NCBI GenBank assembly: GCA_036897095.1
Contig: JAYMSP010000032.1
Span: 1 to 64,000, forward strand
Reading direction: 5' to 3'
Length of the DNA: 64,000 nucleotides
From: Plantago elongata
Lineage: Eukaryota; Streptophyta; Magnoliopsida; Lamiales; Plantaginaceae
Made by a program: the position numbers and the translations under genes. Below are positions 48,901-63,944 of this stretch, piece after piece. The first letter of the stretch is position 1. Every line of letters starts with the position of its first letter. A model generated the notes under the pieces. That model made no database searches, had not been told where the DNA came from, and was given only the letters and a program-made list of their open reading frames with translations.

Positions 48901-51900
48901 GTTTAGTGGCTGCAGACGAACACGTTGGTCTTACTGACTCTCAAGGTGAGGTGCTGCCCAAGGAGATTGACTCCGCAGCACTATCTGCTGATAAAGTTGA
49001 AGCGTCTGCACACACGGATGAAATCATTAATGAAATTAGGAGTTTAGTTACTGATATATCCTCCGAAAAGGGCCGGATAACAAAGAGTAAAGAAGCACAA
49101 GAGAGCATTCTGCAGGAAATAGAGAAGCTTGCAGCAGAAGCTTACAGTATCTTCAGGACTGTTATGCCAAGATACAGGGAGATTGACGAAGCTGAAACTG
49201 AGGAATTGGAACCTGAGATAAAAATTTCTTCTGGTACCGGATCAGGATTTGAGATACTTTGCCAGGGATTTAACTGGGAATCCCACAAATCAGGAAATTG
49301 GTATTTGGAGCTTCAAGAAAAGGCTTCTGAACTGTCATCACTTGGGTTCACAGTTATCTGGTTGCCCCCACCTACAGATTCTGTCTCTCCTGAAGGCTAC
49401 ATGCCTAGAGATTTGTACAACTTAAACTCCAGGTACCATCTTGTTGATTCTTATTCTCTTAGAAACATAAGATAAATGGTTTGCTATAACTTGGCTACAA
49501 CTATTACACGAGGAATGTTGTTTCTTGAGTATGATAGCTGTTTCAATATTGATGCCAATGATGATAGGTATGGTAACTTGGATCAACTAAAGGCTTGTGT
49601 GAAGAGACTTCATAAAGTGGGTATAAGAGTTCTTGGTGATGCTGTCTTAAACCATCGATGTGCAGAATTTCAGAACCATAATGGTGTGTGGAACATATTT
49701 GGTGGTCGCTTGAACTGGGATGATCGCGCAGTTGTTGCCGATGATCCACATTTCCAGGTTCGATAATCTCATACTTCACTGCAACAATATTTTTTTCTAG
49801 AAGATCAACCGGAAATTGGAATTGGGGCATCAATACTTGATTGCTATATTTTCAATGATTAAATAAAAACTCCACCACCAGTCCAATTGGACAAGATGAG
49901 AACAACAGAACAATGTCATTGTTTCTGCTTTTATTCCTTCCAAATGTTCTTTTCAGGTGATTTAACATTTGTGTTTCCCATTTTCTTGAATATAAGACTC
50001 ACGACTGCCTTACCTTGATCTTATTAGGAAAGAGTTATTTAGTTGGAGTAGGAAATAATATGATTATGATGTATGTTTCCGTGTTAAGTGATAAAGAATT
50101 TGTTTTTTTGAGATAGTTGTGTTACAAACTTTGCAGCATATTTTGAGTATAGTGACATTTATGGTTCTTATATGAAGTGTCTCTACTTAATTTAATTTTA
50201 TTATTTGGGACCTAGAAACAAATTAACACATAAGCTTGTCATAAAATCACGAGACGGTGTAGCTTTTTGCTTGAAAAAGAGTACCATATGATTCTCAGTT
50301 TTGAACAAATTTACTGAAGAAGGTGTACTGAGTTAAATACAATTCTACCCAGAAATGCAATAGCAAAATACAACTTCACGAAATACTGTTTTCATGTCAA
50401 AATGATTGGAATAGAATACCTTAAATGTTTAACTCAACAAGATGCTTTGTTTGGCCACTCACAGGGACGGGGCAATAAAAGTAGCGGAGATAGTTTCCAT
50501 GCAGCTCCAAATATTGATCATTCTCAAGAATTTGTAAGAAAGGATATCAAGGAGTGGTTGTGCTGGATGAGGTTAGTTAATCTGCTTAAATATTTTGTAG
50601 ACACTTCTCAGACTTCCTAAATCATTTTATGATTGCATGGATGAAATTGCTCAAACATCCAAAACTGTCTGGTGGAGAGATGGCATAGTACTATTTTACT
50701 CTTCTTTTTCTTTTTCTTTTTTTAACTTAAAAGCTGCATCAGATATGTTACAGTTCTTTATATTTCTATTCTAATATCTGATTCAAGATAGCCTTTGACA
50801 AGAGTAAAAATATCAGATACTAGAATAGAAATATGAAGAAATTGAATTTTTCATTCATGTCTTATTTTAATATGTCCAATTTGCACTAAACCTAGGTTCT
50901 GACTTCTGACTATTTGATGGAAGTGGTTAAGTGATAAAGCTTTCATTTTCTTTGAATAACAGAGAAGAAGTTGGTTATGATGGATGGAGGCTTGACTTCG
51001 TGAGGGGATTCTGGGGTGGCTATGTTAAGGACTACTTGGAAGCAAGTGAGCCTTACTTTGCTGTGGGCGAGTTCTGGGATTCACTTAGTTACACGTATGG
51101 TGAGATGGATCATAACCAAGATGATCATAGGCAGAGAATTATCGATTGGATAAATGATACCAATGGAACTGCGGGTGCTTTTGACGTGACAACTAAAGGG
51201 ATTCTCCATGCTGTAAGCTTAAAATCACATTCTTGTTTCTTAGTCCAATCATATTCTTGTTTACAATTTCAACAGACCTGTGTGAAACCAACTTCCCCCT
51301 TTTCATGTGTACTGAAAGGCACTCGACCGATGTGAATACTGGAGATTGTCAGATGAGAAAGGAAAACCTCCTGGAGTAATGGGATGGTGGCCATCTAGAG
51401 CAGTAACTTTTATTGAGAATCATGATACTGGTTCTACCCAGGTTAGGCTTTTATCTGAACTGCTGACTCATGTACTTCAGCATTGTGGCTCAACCTAATT
51501 TAATTGTCTTTTTTTTATTGGGTAGGTTTGTCGTTATAATGCGAAGTGCTTAGAGTAATTTCTAGAAATTCCGCTGTGTGAAATATGCTAAAACCTCGTA
51601 GCAATACTAGGTCGCAGACAGACAGATTTTTCTTTTCAATAATCTGACACCCAGATATGATAACCTGTAGCTTAACCGGGACTATTGTTTTTCATCTCAT
51701 TCCAGAATGTGAAAACCTTGTTAAAGATCTGATCTCCCATTTGTTGAACGGTTTCATTACATGTTTGTTACATGTAGTTTATCAATTGAAATTTCCATAA
51801 GCCTAAGGATTTGCCAAGTCTTCTCTTGACTTTATCTTGATTTATTTTTCTGGTCTCAAGGGTCATTGGAGATTCCCAGGTGGAAAAGAAATGCAAGGTT

Positions 51901-52377
51901 ATGCGTATATCCTTACACACCCTGGGACGCCCTCAGTGTTCTATGATCACATTTTCTCTGATTATCAATCTGACATAGCGGCACTTATCTCGCTCAGAAA
52001 AAGGAAAAAGATCAACTGCCGCAGCATAGTGAGTTCCTGAAGCTTTCTTCTTTTTGTTTTTTTTTCCTTTTTCTTTGTCGGATGTCCAGTTACACCACAG
52101 GTGTTTTGACTTAAAGTTGATCGCCCTTTCTCAAAACTGTAGCTGATTGCATGCACTTCTATCATATGTTACACCTGTACACCGAAGTTCACTTTGTACA
52201 CTTTTTTCTTTGATCTAGGTAAAAATAGTGAAGGCAGACAGAGATGTTTATGCAGCAACAATTGATGACAAGCTGGCCATGAAGATTGGACCTGGTCATT
52301 TTGAACCCTCAAGTGGTTCCCAAAAATGGTCTGTTGCCATTGAGGGCAGAGATTTCAAGGTCTGGGAAGCATCATAA
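45935..52377 (+). CDS. AMY3: Plastid alpha-amylase AMY3 (tandem CBM45 plus GH13)
   Basis: Endo-alpha-1,4-glucanase of the chloroplast stroma, acting in transitory starch breakdown. Thirteen exons: 45935-46216, 46593-46723, 46991-47045, 47144-47266, 47377-47497, 47598-47941, 48768-49432, 49568-49757, 50465-50571, 50963-51212, 51319-51441, 51861-52028 and 52219-52377. They give 905 residues (Arabidopsis AMY3 is 887). There is a Ser/Arg-rich transit peptide (about 1-60), then two CBM45 starch-binding modules with their Trp residues (Trp124/Trp128 in KWVLHWGV; Trp318/Trp328 in VVHWGV...KTWEIP). A linker predicted helical, with a Glu/Lys-rich segment (about 430-480), precedes the GH13 domain from [11 protein letters not shown]. 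Catalytic residues are Asp684 (WRLDF), Glu709 (VGEFWD) and Asp792 (IENHDTG). Cys517 and Cys605 are 88 apart, exactly as the redox pair Cys499/Cys587 of Arabidopsis AMY3, so thioredoxin control is likely. Intron 2 (46724-46990) has a GC donor. An AATAAG lies near 52854. Confidence 0.95.
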
Positions 52378-53038
52378 GTAGGTCAGTCTCATCACAGTTA
52401 ATTGCAAGTTCAATATAGAGAGATGGTGAAATTCTTCTGCAGAAGCACTCCCTGACAAAGTCGGTTTCCTTGTTTCTATGCATATAATATTAGAGAACAC
52501 TCCAAAGTACGTTAAAATTTGTTTGGCATGTGAGTGATCTGAATTCTTGATATTCCGAAATTGCTCACAATCTCTACTTGCCTACATTTCGTGTTCTTCA
52601 AAATACTTCAACATTGAGGTAATCATCAAAGGTGAGGGAAGTTAGAGGATGTTCAGGATTACACTTGATTGGAGCTGTGTTTCCACATCCTCATGTACAC
52701 TACATACATGTATACAGTCAAACTGTACGAGTTATATAGTACATACATACCTTGCAATTATAATAAGGTAATCACTTGTCTGTTTGTACTTTGTTGTTCA
52801 AGAAAGATTGTAAGTTGGAAATGCCATGTAATATTACTGTATTTGAAATTTCAATAAGATGAGCAGATCATATTCAATTCTGTTTTCTTTTCACATTGTT
52901 TGGTATAATTGTTGAATGGTTTTAGTTATGCATGGTAATTGTTAAGCAGTTAAGAAAAGATTGTAATGCTAAAACAATGTATTCTCTTTCATTTCTTCTG
53001 TTTTATAAATAGTGATTCACTATGACATGATTACTATG
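52378..53038. other. Tail-to-tail spacer, AMY3 and subtilase
   Basis: Holds the two 3' UTRs. T-rich, with an AATAAG (about 52854) suitable for AMY3 polyadenylation. No gene. Confidence 0.5.
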
Positions 53039-56505
<3,467 letters not shown>

Positions 56506-57164
56506 TGTTTTATGCAGAACTCCAAATCCAAGAAAATAATGTGAATTTTGGATTTTCCTCTCAGATTTTAATCCCTAATGATTTGTATAAATATGTGAAG
56601 TTATGATAATTTTTTAATTACTTTATGATAATATTTGTATATTATATTTAACTTGGTATGTTTGTGAATATAGTATGGCAGTCAAAGATTACAAAAGTGG
56701 ATTCATATATTAACATCTTTATCCAAACATCATCATTTGGTAGTCTAAGAACTTTGACTTCGTAGTATTCATGTTATTATCATACATGCACTTACCAAAC
56801 ATGATTATGATATACACTTTTTATTGTTAGTAAAATCGTGAGAATTATCATAAAATTTGATATTTGAAATTTCTAGTCAATGCAAACAATATATACTATA
56901 ATTATTTGAATAGGTATGTAGTAGAATATAGTATAATTTTAGATTTCCTTAAAACCCTCTTGGAGTTGATGTAAGTGCTAATTATTGGTTATGGTAAGTG
57001 CCTAATTTGATTGCTTAAATAAGACACACCGTCCTATGGGTCCATCAACTTGGGTACATTATACTGCAGTAATTAAGATTGCTATATAGATAATTAATTT
57101 TTTTAGCCTCGATATTAAATACATGTCCTTCATCAAATTAATTAATTGACTTTAATATCTACTA
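56506..57164. other. Subtilase promoter and spacer
   Basis: AT-rich upstream region of the subtilase, up to the MITE. Nothing else recognised. Confidence 0.45.
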
Positions 57165-57405
57165 CTCCCATCGTCCCGAAAAACTTCATATGGTAGAGTT
57201 TAATCGTAATTTTATACGAAAAGTTAAAGTATGATATAAAATAAAGAAGGTGGAGAAAATTATACTTTTAGTTGCAAGATGTGTTGTAAAGTAGATATTG
57301 TTTATTATTTGTTAGTTGTGAGATAACTTCACTTTTAAAAATATAAGAAGTTTAGTAGAACGGATAAAAAAAGTAAATGTATAAAATTTTATGGGACGAA
57401 GGTAG
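57165..57405. mobile_element. Stowaway MITE, about 241 bp
   Basis: The left end CTCCCATCGTCCCG and the reverse complement of the right end (CTACCTTCGTCCCA) are the classic CTCCCTCCGTCCC-type terminal inverted repeat. TA target duplications sit at 57163-57164 and 57406-57407. It is non-coding and lies about 355 bp upstream of the preferred start of the next gene. Confidence 0.85.
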
Positions 57406-57760
57406 TAACAAATAACAAAATAAGGTGTTGGGTACACGAATTTATATAGAAGGAAAGTTGATTTAAATGATTTTGCAAATCTGAACCAAATTCCCGAAAT
57501 CATGTAAAATAAGTCTAATTATAGGATTACATTTTGAATTTTTCTACTATTAATGAATCTTAATATAGTAATTAAGGTAGATATAGTAGTATATTTAGAT
57601 TTTTCTCCATATTAAGACGAATCTAATTATGGTAGTAAATTTAGCCCAGCCCAGTCCTACTCCTACATACTCAGGGGCTATATATATTCCTAGGACTCTA
57701 AGGAGAAATTATTCAGATTTTAAGTTTAGAAGATTCAACTATCATAGCTACCAGCCTACC

Positions 57761-58060
57761 ATGTCTCAAGCTGTCGTTCCCAACAACTTTCAGTACGTTC
57801 GTGATAGGCATGAAATCGAGCGGGAGAAACGTCGTAAGCAGTGTGATCAAATCGAGTACGAGAAACTGTTCCCGAGCTTGTTGATTCCACCTAAAGTACT
57901 GCAATCTGTCCACGAAGAAGATCTTTCTTGGATCTACCCATCGACGACGAAGAAGAATATACAACACAATGGTACGTCCACCAGCAGATCGCAACCACCA
58001 TGTTCACAAATATCGAAGGACGTTATTGTATATGCGTTGCCATATACCATCCCTTATTGA
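57761..58060 (+). CDS. Small protein of unknown function, 99 aa
   Basis: I do not recognise this product. From Met at 57761 it reads MSQAVVPNNFQYVRDRHEIE, then a charged helix-like stretch (EKRRKQCDQIEYEKLF), PSLLIPPKVLQSVHEEDLSW, a Ser/Thr/Gln-rich part, and ends VIVYALPYTIPY. There is no signal peptide or transmembrane segment. The same frame is open to an upstream ATG at 57629, which would add 44 residues. I prefer 57761 because a strong TATA-like CTATATATATT lies at 57679-57689, inside that extension. Codon use looks coding-like. It is a single exon, tail to tail with the zinc-finger gene. It could be a lineage-specific small gene or a relic. Confidence 0.45.
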   Translation: MSQAVVPNNFQYVRDRHEIEREKRRKQCDQIEYEKLFPSLLIPPKVLQSVHEEDLSWIYPSTTKKNIQHNGTSTSRSQPPCSQISKDVIVYALPYTIPY

Positions 58061-58539
58061 TCTGCCGTGTCCTCTTGTATGATACAAATTGTTGAGAGAT
58101 TTTTAACGTGGGAAACAAGATATGGAAACAGAAGTTCAAGAAAGCAACAGTGGTTAGTATAGAAAGGCCTGAACAATAGAATGATGTAGCCTGATCAGTT
58201 ATTTTCTGTAATTTGTTTGGGTTTTCATCACGAGTATTCCTTATATTCTGTAAGACTTGTTATATATCATATAATACTAGAACGTGAGAACACGTTACGC
58301 GTGTTATTGTGTCATCTATTTATGAATAATTGATTAAATATATACATGTAAGTAATATCATTCTTTGAGATTATGAATACCTGTTTTCCAGTTGTATTAG
58401 GATTTATGTTAAACAAATTTGGAGAAACTTCAAATTTTCGACAGTAATTCAATTTAAATATAACCTATCGATTTCGAAATTTTACTCAAAGCAAGGGCTG
58501 AGATTGTTTGTAATTGTCGTTTTATGCGTGAACAAGTTC
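58061..58539. other. Tail-to-tail spacer
   Basis: Between the small gene and the zinc-finger gene; holds two 3' ends. Nothing else seen. Confidence 0.45.
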
Positions 58540-61500
58540 CTACACTGTGTCTGACTCCAGAGATACTGAAGTTGTAGTTCCCATGTCTTTCACCTGTAAT
58601 GGATGTAACGGTGTAGTAGATTTTGATTCAGCCAGTTGAGGGCATGTTCTCCTGTTATGACCAGTTTGGCCACATATTTTGCAATGTTGAATACTGCGAA
58701 TTATGGTATTTTTCTCGTGTGATTGTGATCTTTGACATGTTCTTCTGTTATGTCCTTTCTCCCCACACAACCGACATCTGAACCGTCTATCCCCACGTTC
58801 ATGCTCAACTTCTGGACAATAGTTTCTTCTGTGTCCCTCTTTTCCACAATTACTGCAGTTGAATTTCACCCCTGTAAGACACCATAAGAGGCCAACGTTT
58901 AATAAGTTTGAAAAAAATTACAAGTATCATCTAATCACTGGAACAGAACCTTGGAAAATGCAAAAATTTCGCCGCAAGCTGCGGGAAGTTTTTACTGGTT
59001 GTATGAACATTAACAGAGATGAGAAGTTTGAAGTAAAAAGACCTCGCATTGCAATGCTTCTTTTGTGACGATTTTCTGGATTGCTGAAGTAGCTCTTCAT
59101 AGATTCAGAAGCATGCTTTCTTGCTGCATCAGTCCCCCTGGATTTCTGCAGAAGTGCATATATATTGAAAAACTCAATAGAAGGCAATGTGTAGGGGAAT
59201 AACATTCAAGAATTTAATTAGAATGCGTGGACAATCTTGAAGATGTTCATTTGCAATAGCTCACTGAAAGCTGCGATAATCCTAACAGCGTTACCACAGA
59301 AAATTAGACTTTCAACTCTTTAACATTCAGAAACTGATTATTATTTTCTACAATATACATGACACACAAAATGACATTATCCGATAAAGAGTCCAATAGT
59401 GCAGCAACAAACCACAATTCCAAGTGCATACAATCATCCCCAAGCCCAACTGACCTTAATAGCAGCTGCTCTTTGAGCACGAAGCACTGGATCTGCATGG
59501 ATTAACTTCATCCCGTTGCTAAATATTCCAGTTCTTTCATTGAGGCTCTGCAGGCATCCAACTAAACAAAAAAGATTAAAATCATGACCGGGGAATTTTT
59601 ATTTCTTTTAGCTTTGTCATGCAAAAGCTAAGTTTAGTCAAAAGTACCAGGGATGGTTAATGAATACGTTTATAAAATAAAATCATAAAAACTAGAGTAA
59701 GGAGCTTGAGACATTAGTTCATAGTTAACACTAAGAATGAAAGAACACAGAAACTGGGGACTATGTAGTTCAGCGTGACTCGATAGAAGAATCCAATTTC
59801 ATCACTTTAACCACTGCCACAGTTTAAGTACCCTAATCTCTTCTTAGGCCAAAATGGGTAAATACACATCAAAAGCTAAACATGCAACACCTGAAAGTAG
59901 ACGAATATAGCAGAAGTATGTGGTATATTCAATTAAAAGCAAGCAAGTAAGCAATTTGATAGTACACAAGACATCCGAGTTGCCAAAGGGAAAGAGTGAC
60001 TAACTTTCAAGGATTTGCTGATCTTCAAATTAACTTCAGGAGCAGAAGATTGATAAACACGCTTGGTTTTTCTTTTTGCATCCAACTTTATGTCCAAGTT
60101 GTCCACCTCGTCATCTTCCTTGACTTTTAGGGGAGAACTGGAATTCATGCCCAATTAAAGGACTAAGCATTAGTACTAAATTGGCCTCTATAACAATGAA
60201 TTGCAGGACATCTGAGATGTGACTGCCAGTTAATTCAAATTTCATGAAATTATCATGGGGGTTAGGACAAAGGATGTTTACATCGAGCGTGCTTTCTCCC
60301 ATGGTTGTTCATCAATAGACTCTTCCCAGATCACACAATCTCCAAGGCACTGATGGCAGGTGATCATACCCTAAAACAAATTAAATGGAAGACTATTTCA
60401 TACAAGCAATTACTCAACTGGTTGAAAATATTAAATTTCCATTGCGTAAAGTAAAAGACAAAGGATAACTTACCTTCCCAGTACATAATGAACAATCCGG
60501 CCGTGATCTTTCTATTCCACATTCTTTACATGGAGTATAACCTCTTCCCCTGCAACTTGGGCAGGGCAATTCTCGAATATACTGACCATTAGGACCAAAC
60601 CATGATCTTGGTTTGGTCACCGCAGAAGCAACCTTCCTGAAATTAAACTGGTCCAGTTATAAAAAGGAATAATTGCTGGGAATAAGTTGTCGAAGTAAAG
60701 AGCAATGCAAAAACCACTTGATTTAATACTCTCAGGAGAAAGGTACATTCCGTTAATCATAAACCTATATATCCCAGTGACCAATTTTAAAAAAGCTCAT
60801 TGACAAAATTAATAGCATTACATGGAAATGCAATTTTTAAGATGAAATCCTCAGGCACGGTGATTAGTAATGTCTAAATCCACACATATCGCTGCAACAA
60901 CAAATCCATCACGACAGTAACAGTGACTGAATCAGAAATATGCATTCATTAAATTTGTTGTACAAGTATATGCGTAAAAGTAAATCTTCTAAGATCATGC
61001 AAATGCTTAGTTATTGCTCTCATTAGCTGAAATTATGAATCAGCACCAAAAATACTCTCCAGTCTCCTCTCAAAGTCTCCTCATAACATTACTGCTGAAA
61101 AGTGTCTAACACACTACCACTAGTCTACAATAAATTCATCTGAGTAAATAAAAACTTCTAAAAATGCAAAACTTTTCAAAAAAACCAAACTCCATCCAAC
61201 TTGCAAGATATGTAAAATTCTCCAACAAAACAAATTCTGAACAGAATAAAATCAGTTTGACTGTAAATTGATGCAGAAATTAGTAAGACGCAATAAAGAA
61301 AGATTGAAACTTTATAGACCTGGGTTGCATATCAGCAGAAAGTCCAAACAGCTCCTCAGAAGGATCATATCCCAACTACACAAACCAAACAAGCAAGAGT
61401 TAATCAAAACAACAATGCGAAAAAAAAGTAAAGAATTTTGATAAATTGAGAAATAGAACTGACATGGAGTTGTCTAGAAGTAGCGGAATTATCATCGGTA

Positions 61501-61649
61501 GTGGAAGAAGAGGCTATATGAAAAGGTGGTTTCTTGTTGGAAAGATGAGGCAAATGTGGTGGTAATATCCAATAGCGACGGAGATTACTCGTGTGTCGCC
61601 ATTGAGGAACGCTCAGACGGAACGGAGAAGAAGACCAGAGAGAAGACAT
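58540..61649 (-). CDS. DnaJ-type zinc finger / NUMOD3-like / triple CCHC zinc-knuckle protein, probably organellar
   Basis: Function unknown; the parts suggest an organellar nucleic-acid-binding protein. Eight exons (61464-61649, 61320-61375, 60474-60636, 60282-60370, 60005-60137, 59455-59547, 59043-59145, 58540-58871) give 384 residues in phase. The N terminus (MSSLWSSSPFRLSVPQWRHT...) is Ser/Arg-rich and acid-poor, like a plastid or mitochondrial presequence. A DnaJ-type cysteine-rich region has four CxxC pairs: 106/109, 117/120, 129/132 and 140/143. A basic middle (about 145-200) is followed by a segment RKHASESMKSYFSNPENRHK (about 249-268), resembling the NUMOD3 DNA-binding motif of homing nucleases. 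Three knuckles C-x2-C-x4-H-x4-C end the protein: 280-293, 307-320 and 338-351, each with G-H-(R/N)-R-R/N. No J domain is present. A plant family with this layout exists as I recall, annotated only as zinc knuckle protein. Confidence 0.88.
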
Positions 61650-62080
61650 AGTAACATTAGTTTGAGGGTTTCAGTTGGGAGAAAGAGATAGTGTTGTTGT
61701 TTTGTACAAACTCCATGGATAACGATATACAGTAGTGAGTGACCTTGTGTGGAAGACGAAGCACTGAATGTGGATGGATATATTGGCAGATGACTGGAAT
61801 TTGATTATGGTACTTTTGCCCCGTAAGTTTGGATTTAGTGCAAATTGCCCCCTAAAATTTCACATATGTTTTTCATTTTCTCATTTTTTAAATACATTTA
61901 TATAAAAGTTTTTCATATGTCCTTTTCATTTTCTGTTGTTTTTATAATTTATGTGTCTGTATCATTTTTATTTTAAAATTATTTATTTTTTATATAAATT
62001 TAAATGAATTATATGACTTTATATATTATTTACAAGATGTTAAATTAGTTTAATTAAAAGTCAACATTCAACGAATTATA
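61650..62080. other. Zinc-finger gene promoter and spacer
   Basis: Leader and promoter of the minus-strand gene, then AT-rich sequence. No gene. Confidence 0.45.
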
Positions 62081-62280
62081 CTCCCTCCGTCTTGAGTTAG
62101 AAGTTCCGCTTTTCATTTTTTAATGTTCCGAATTGAAAGTCTCATTTTCTTAAATACTACTTTATTCACTATTCACAATTTGTAGTATCTTTTTTGAACG
62201 AGAACATTCTACTTATATTAAAATGGTCAATGCACATTGTACTAGACCTTTTTTAGAATTTTGTCAACTCTAAATCAAAT
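62081..62280. mobile_element. Stowaway-like MITE fragment
   Basis: Begins with the textbook end CTCCCTCCGTCTTGAGTTAG directly after TA, and the following sequence (AAGTTCCG..., then GTCTCATTTTC and ATTCACTATTCACA) is typical of the inside of such elements. No matching right end is visible, so the element appears truncated; the right boundary given is approximate. Confidence 0.55.
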
Positions 62281-62419
62281 AAAAATTTATCGACACAGTT
62301 ACACGACCAACTTTTCATAGCGTGATCATAATATTTTAATACAAAGTCTAAGGAAATAGCGATTTTTCCATTAAATATGTATATTCCGTTTTCTTCTTTC
62401 TTAGTGTATGTTGATTTTT

Positions 62420-62610
62420 ATCAGCGTCTATGAGTTTTTTTCGTATTGTTTATGGGCTTTTATTTAGGGTCTATGGGTTTTTACGTTGTTTATGAGTTTT
62501 TTTAGGGTCTGTGGATTTTTACGTTGTCTGTGGGTTTTTATTTTGGGTCTGTAGATTTTTACATAGTCTGTGAGTTATTATTTTGGATCTGTGAATTTTT
62601 ATTTTTGGTA
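62420..62610. repeat. Irregular GTCTGTGGGTTTTTA repeats
   Basis: Phrases of the type (G)GTCTGTGGGTTTTTA and GTTGTCTGTG recur six or more times, about 25-35 bp apart, on the plus strand. This is a degenerate simple-sequence array, non-coding. Confidence 0.65.
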
Positions 62611-63193
62611 TGTGAATTTAAATGTAAAAAGCACATAATATAATGAAAAAACTGCTCTTTTCCTAGACTATCTCATATTTTGATGGTGTGATGAAGGAAA
62701 ATGCAACAACTCTTTATGGGTCGAGGTCTGGTACAAGTCTTAAAGGCAATAAACTAACAATTTACTTTTATTTACACGTCATTTTTAATTGTATATAAAA
62801 TTTTTCGATTAATAATTTATTGTATTTCTTGAAAATTAAATTAACATGGTATGTATGAATTACGTGCCATGTTAAATGTATTGGTAATGAAATGATTGAG
62901 AAAATCGTTAACTAAAAGCAAAGAACTCTGAGGCAAAAATTGAACTGGTAATCGTTTGAACTCCTTAATTTTGTAGTATGGTTCCGAAGTTTGACTAAAT
63001 TCAGTGGAACATGTTCCAAGTGAATCTGTATTAAAGTCAGTATCTTGAATATTGAAACCAATTGAATGTAAGTAAATTTGACCTTAAAAAACTAGTCCAA
63101 TCAGCTTCACTTGCCAAACTATGATCCTGGCCTATATGTACCAAGCATGATGCACAAATACTCAAATTGGATTACATTTAAGAATATACAAAA

Positions 63194-63484
63194 ATGGGTG
63201 CAAGTGAGAGTCGTGAGGCTTCAAATGAATCGGTAATAACCAAAATTTCAGAAGAGAAAGAAAGAGAAGAGATGGCGAAGAATGTAGCAGTGGGAGTTGC
63301 AGGCGCGTTGGTTGCCGGGGTAGCGGCATGGGGCTTATCAAAGGTGTTTAATGGTGATTCGTCATCGATAGAGGATCTGCAGAGGAAGATGATGAAAGCT
63401 CCCGGGAGGAGGAACGAGTATATCTACAGGGATCAATTTGAGGGCAACCCTCGTGATTACTTCCGTTCCCTCCGCGACAAGTGA
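63194..63484 (+). CDS. Small putative N-myristoylated membrane protein, 96 aa, unknown function
   Basis: I do not recognise a named family. MGASESRE has Gly2 and Ser6, fitting N-myristoylation. Residues 12-29 are acidic and helix-prone (EEKEREEMAK). Residues 31-49 form a Gly/Ala/Val-rich hydrophobic segment (VAVGVAGALVAGVAAWGL) long enough to cross a membrane. The C-terminal 45 residues are basic and aromatic: LQRKMMKAPGRRNEYIYRDQ, then NPRDYFRSLRDK. It is a single exon with coding-like codon use. The leader just upstream is A-rich (TACAAAAATGG), close to the plant start consensus. It is head to head with the zinc-finger gene, 1.5 kb away. An AATAAA sits at about 63671. A lipid-anchored or membrane-embedded adaptor is my guess only. 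Confidence 0.7.
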   Translation: MGASESREASNESVITKISEEKEREEMAKNVAVGVAGALVAGVAAWGLSKVFNGDSSSIEDLQRKMMKAPGRRNEYIYRDQFEGNPRDYFRSLRDK

Positions 63485-63944
63485 AACCGACAAGTTCCCT
63501 GTGCTTCTTGGGTTATATTTTGTCATGGAAAACTGTTATGTTCCATTTTTATTTATGTTCTGCTTAAGGATCTAGTAATGTGAAATAGTAAGTACTATGA
63601 ACTATGAAGGACGTGTAAGGGTTCTGCATCATCAGTGCTCGAAAATGTAATGCAGTATTTTGTTTCAACGAAATAAACTATTTGGCCTCAAATCACATTG
63701 GTAACTAGCTGGTAACATTACATAGGAAAATTTCATCCGTTAGATTTCTGGAATTTGCAAGTGAAGAATGCAATCCAAGTAAATCAAACAATAGCTGCAA
63801 ACCACATATTCCGAATATACGAAAACAAATTTGTATCCAACTCATAATAAAAATCCCCAATTAGGAGTGCTTTTTGGATTTTTAGGACTTGAAAACTTTT
63901 GTTCTCCTATGTATTCTTGGAGGCTTGCTTTCAAGTAGACGTAT
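63485..63944. other. 3' side of the small membrane-protein gene
   Basis: Presumed 3' UTR and spacer; the AATAAA near 63671 is the best polyadenylation candidate. Nothing else seen. Confidence 0.4.

Noticed and set aside
32630-52377. FLO7 and AMY3 as a starch-related gene cluster
   Set aside because: They are separated by VDAC and a transposon-rich spacer, lie on opposite strands and act in different pathways.
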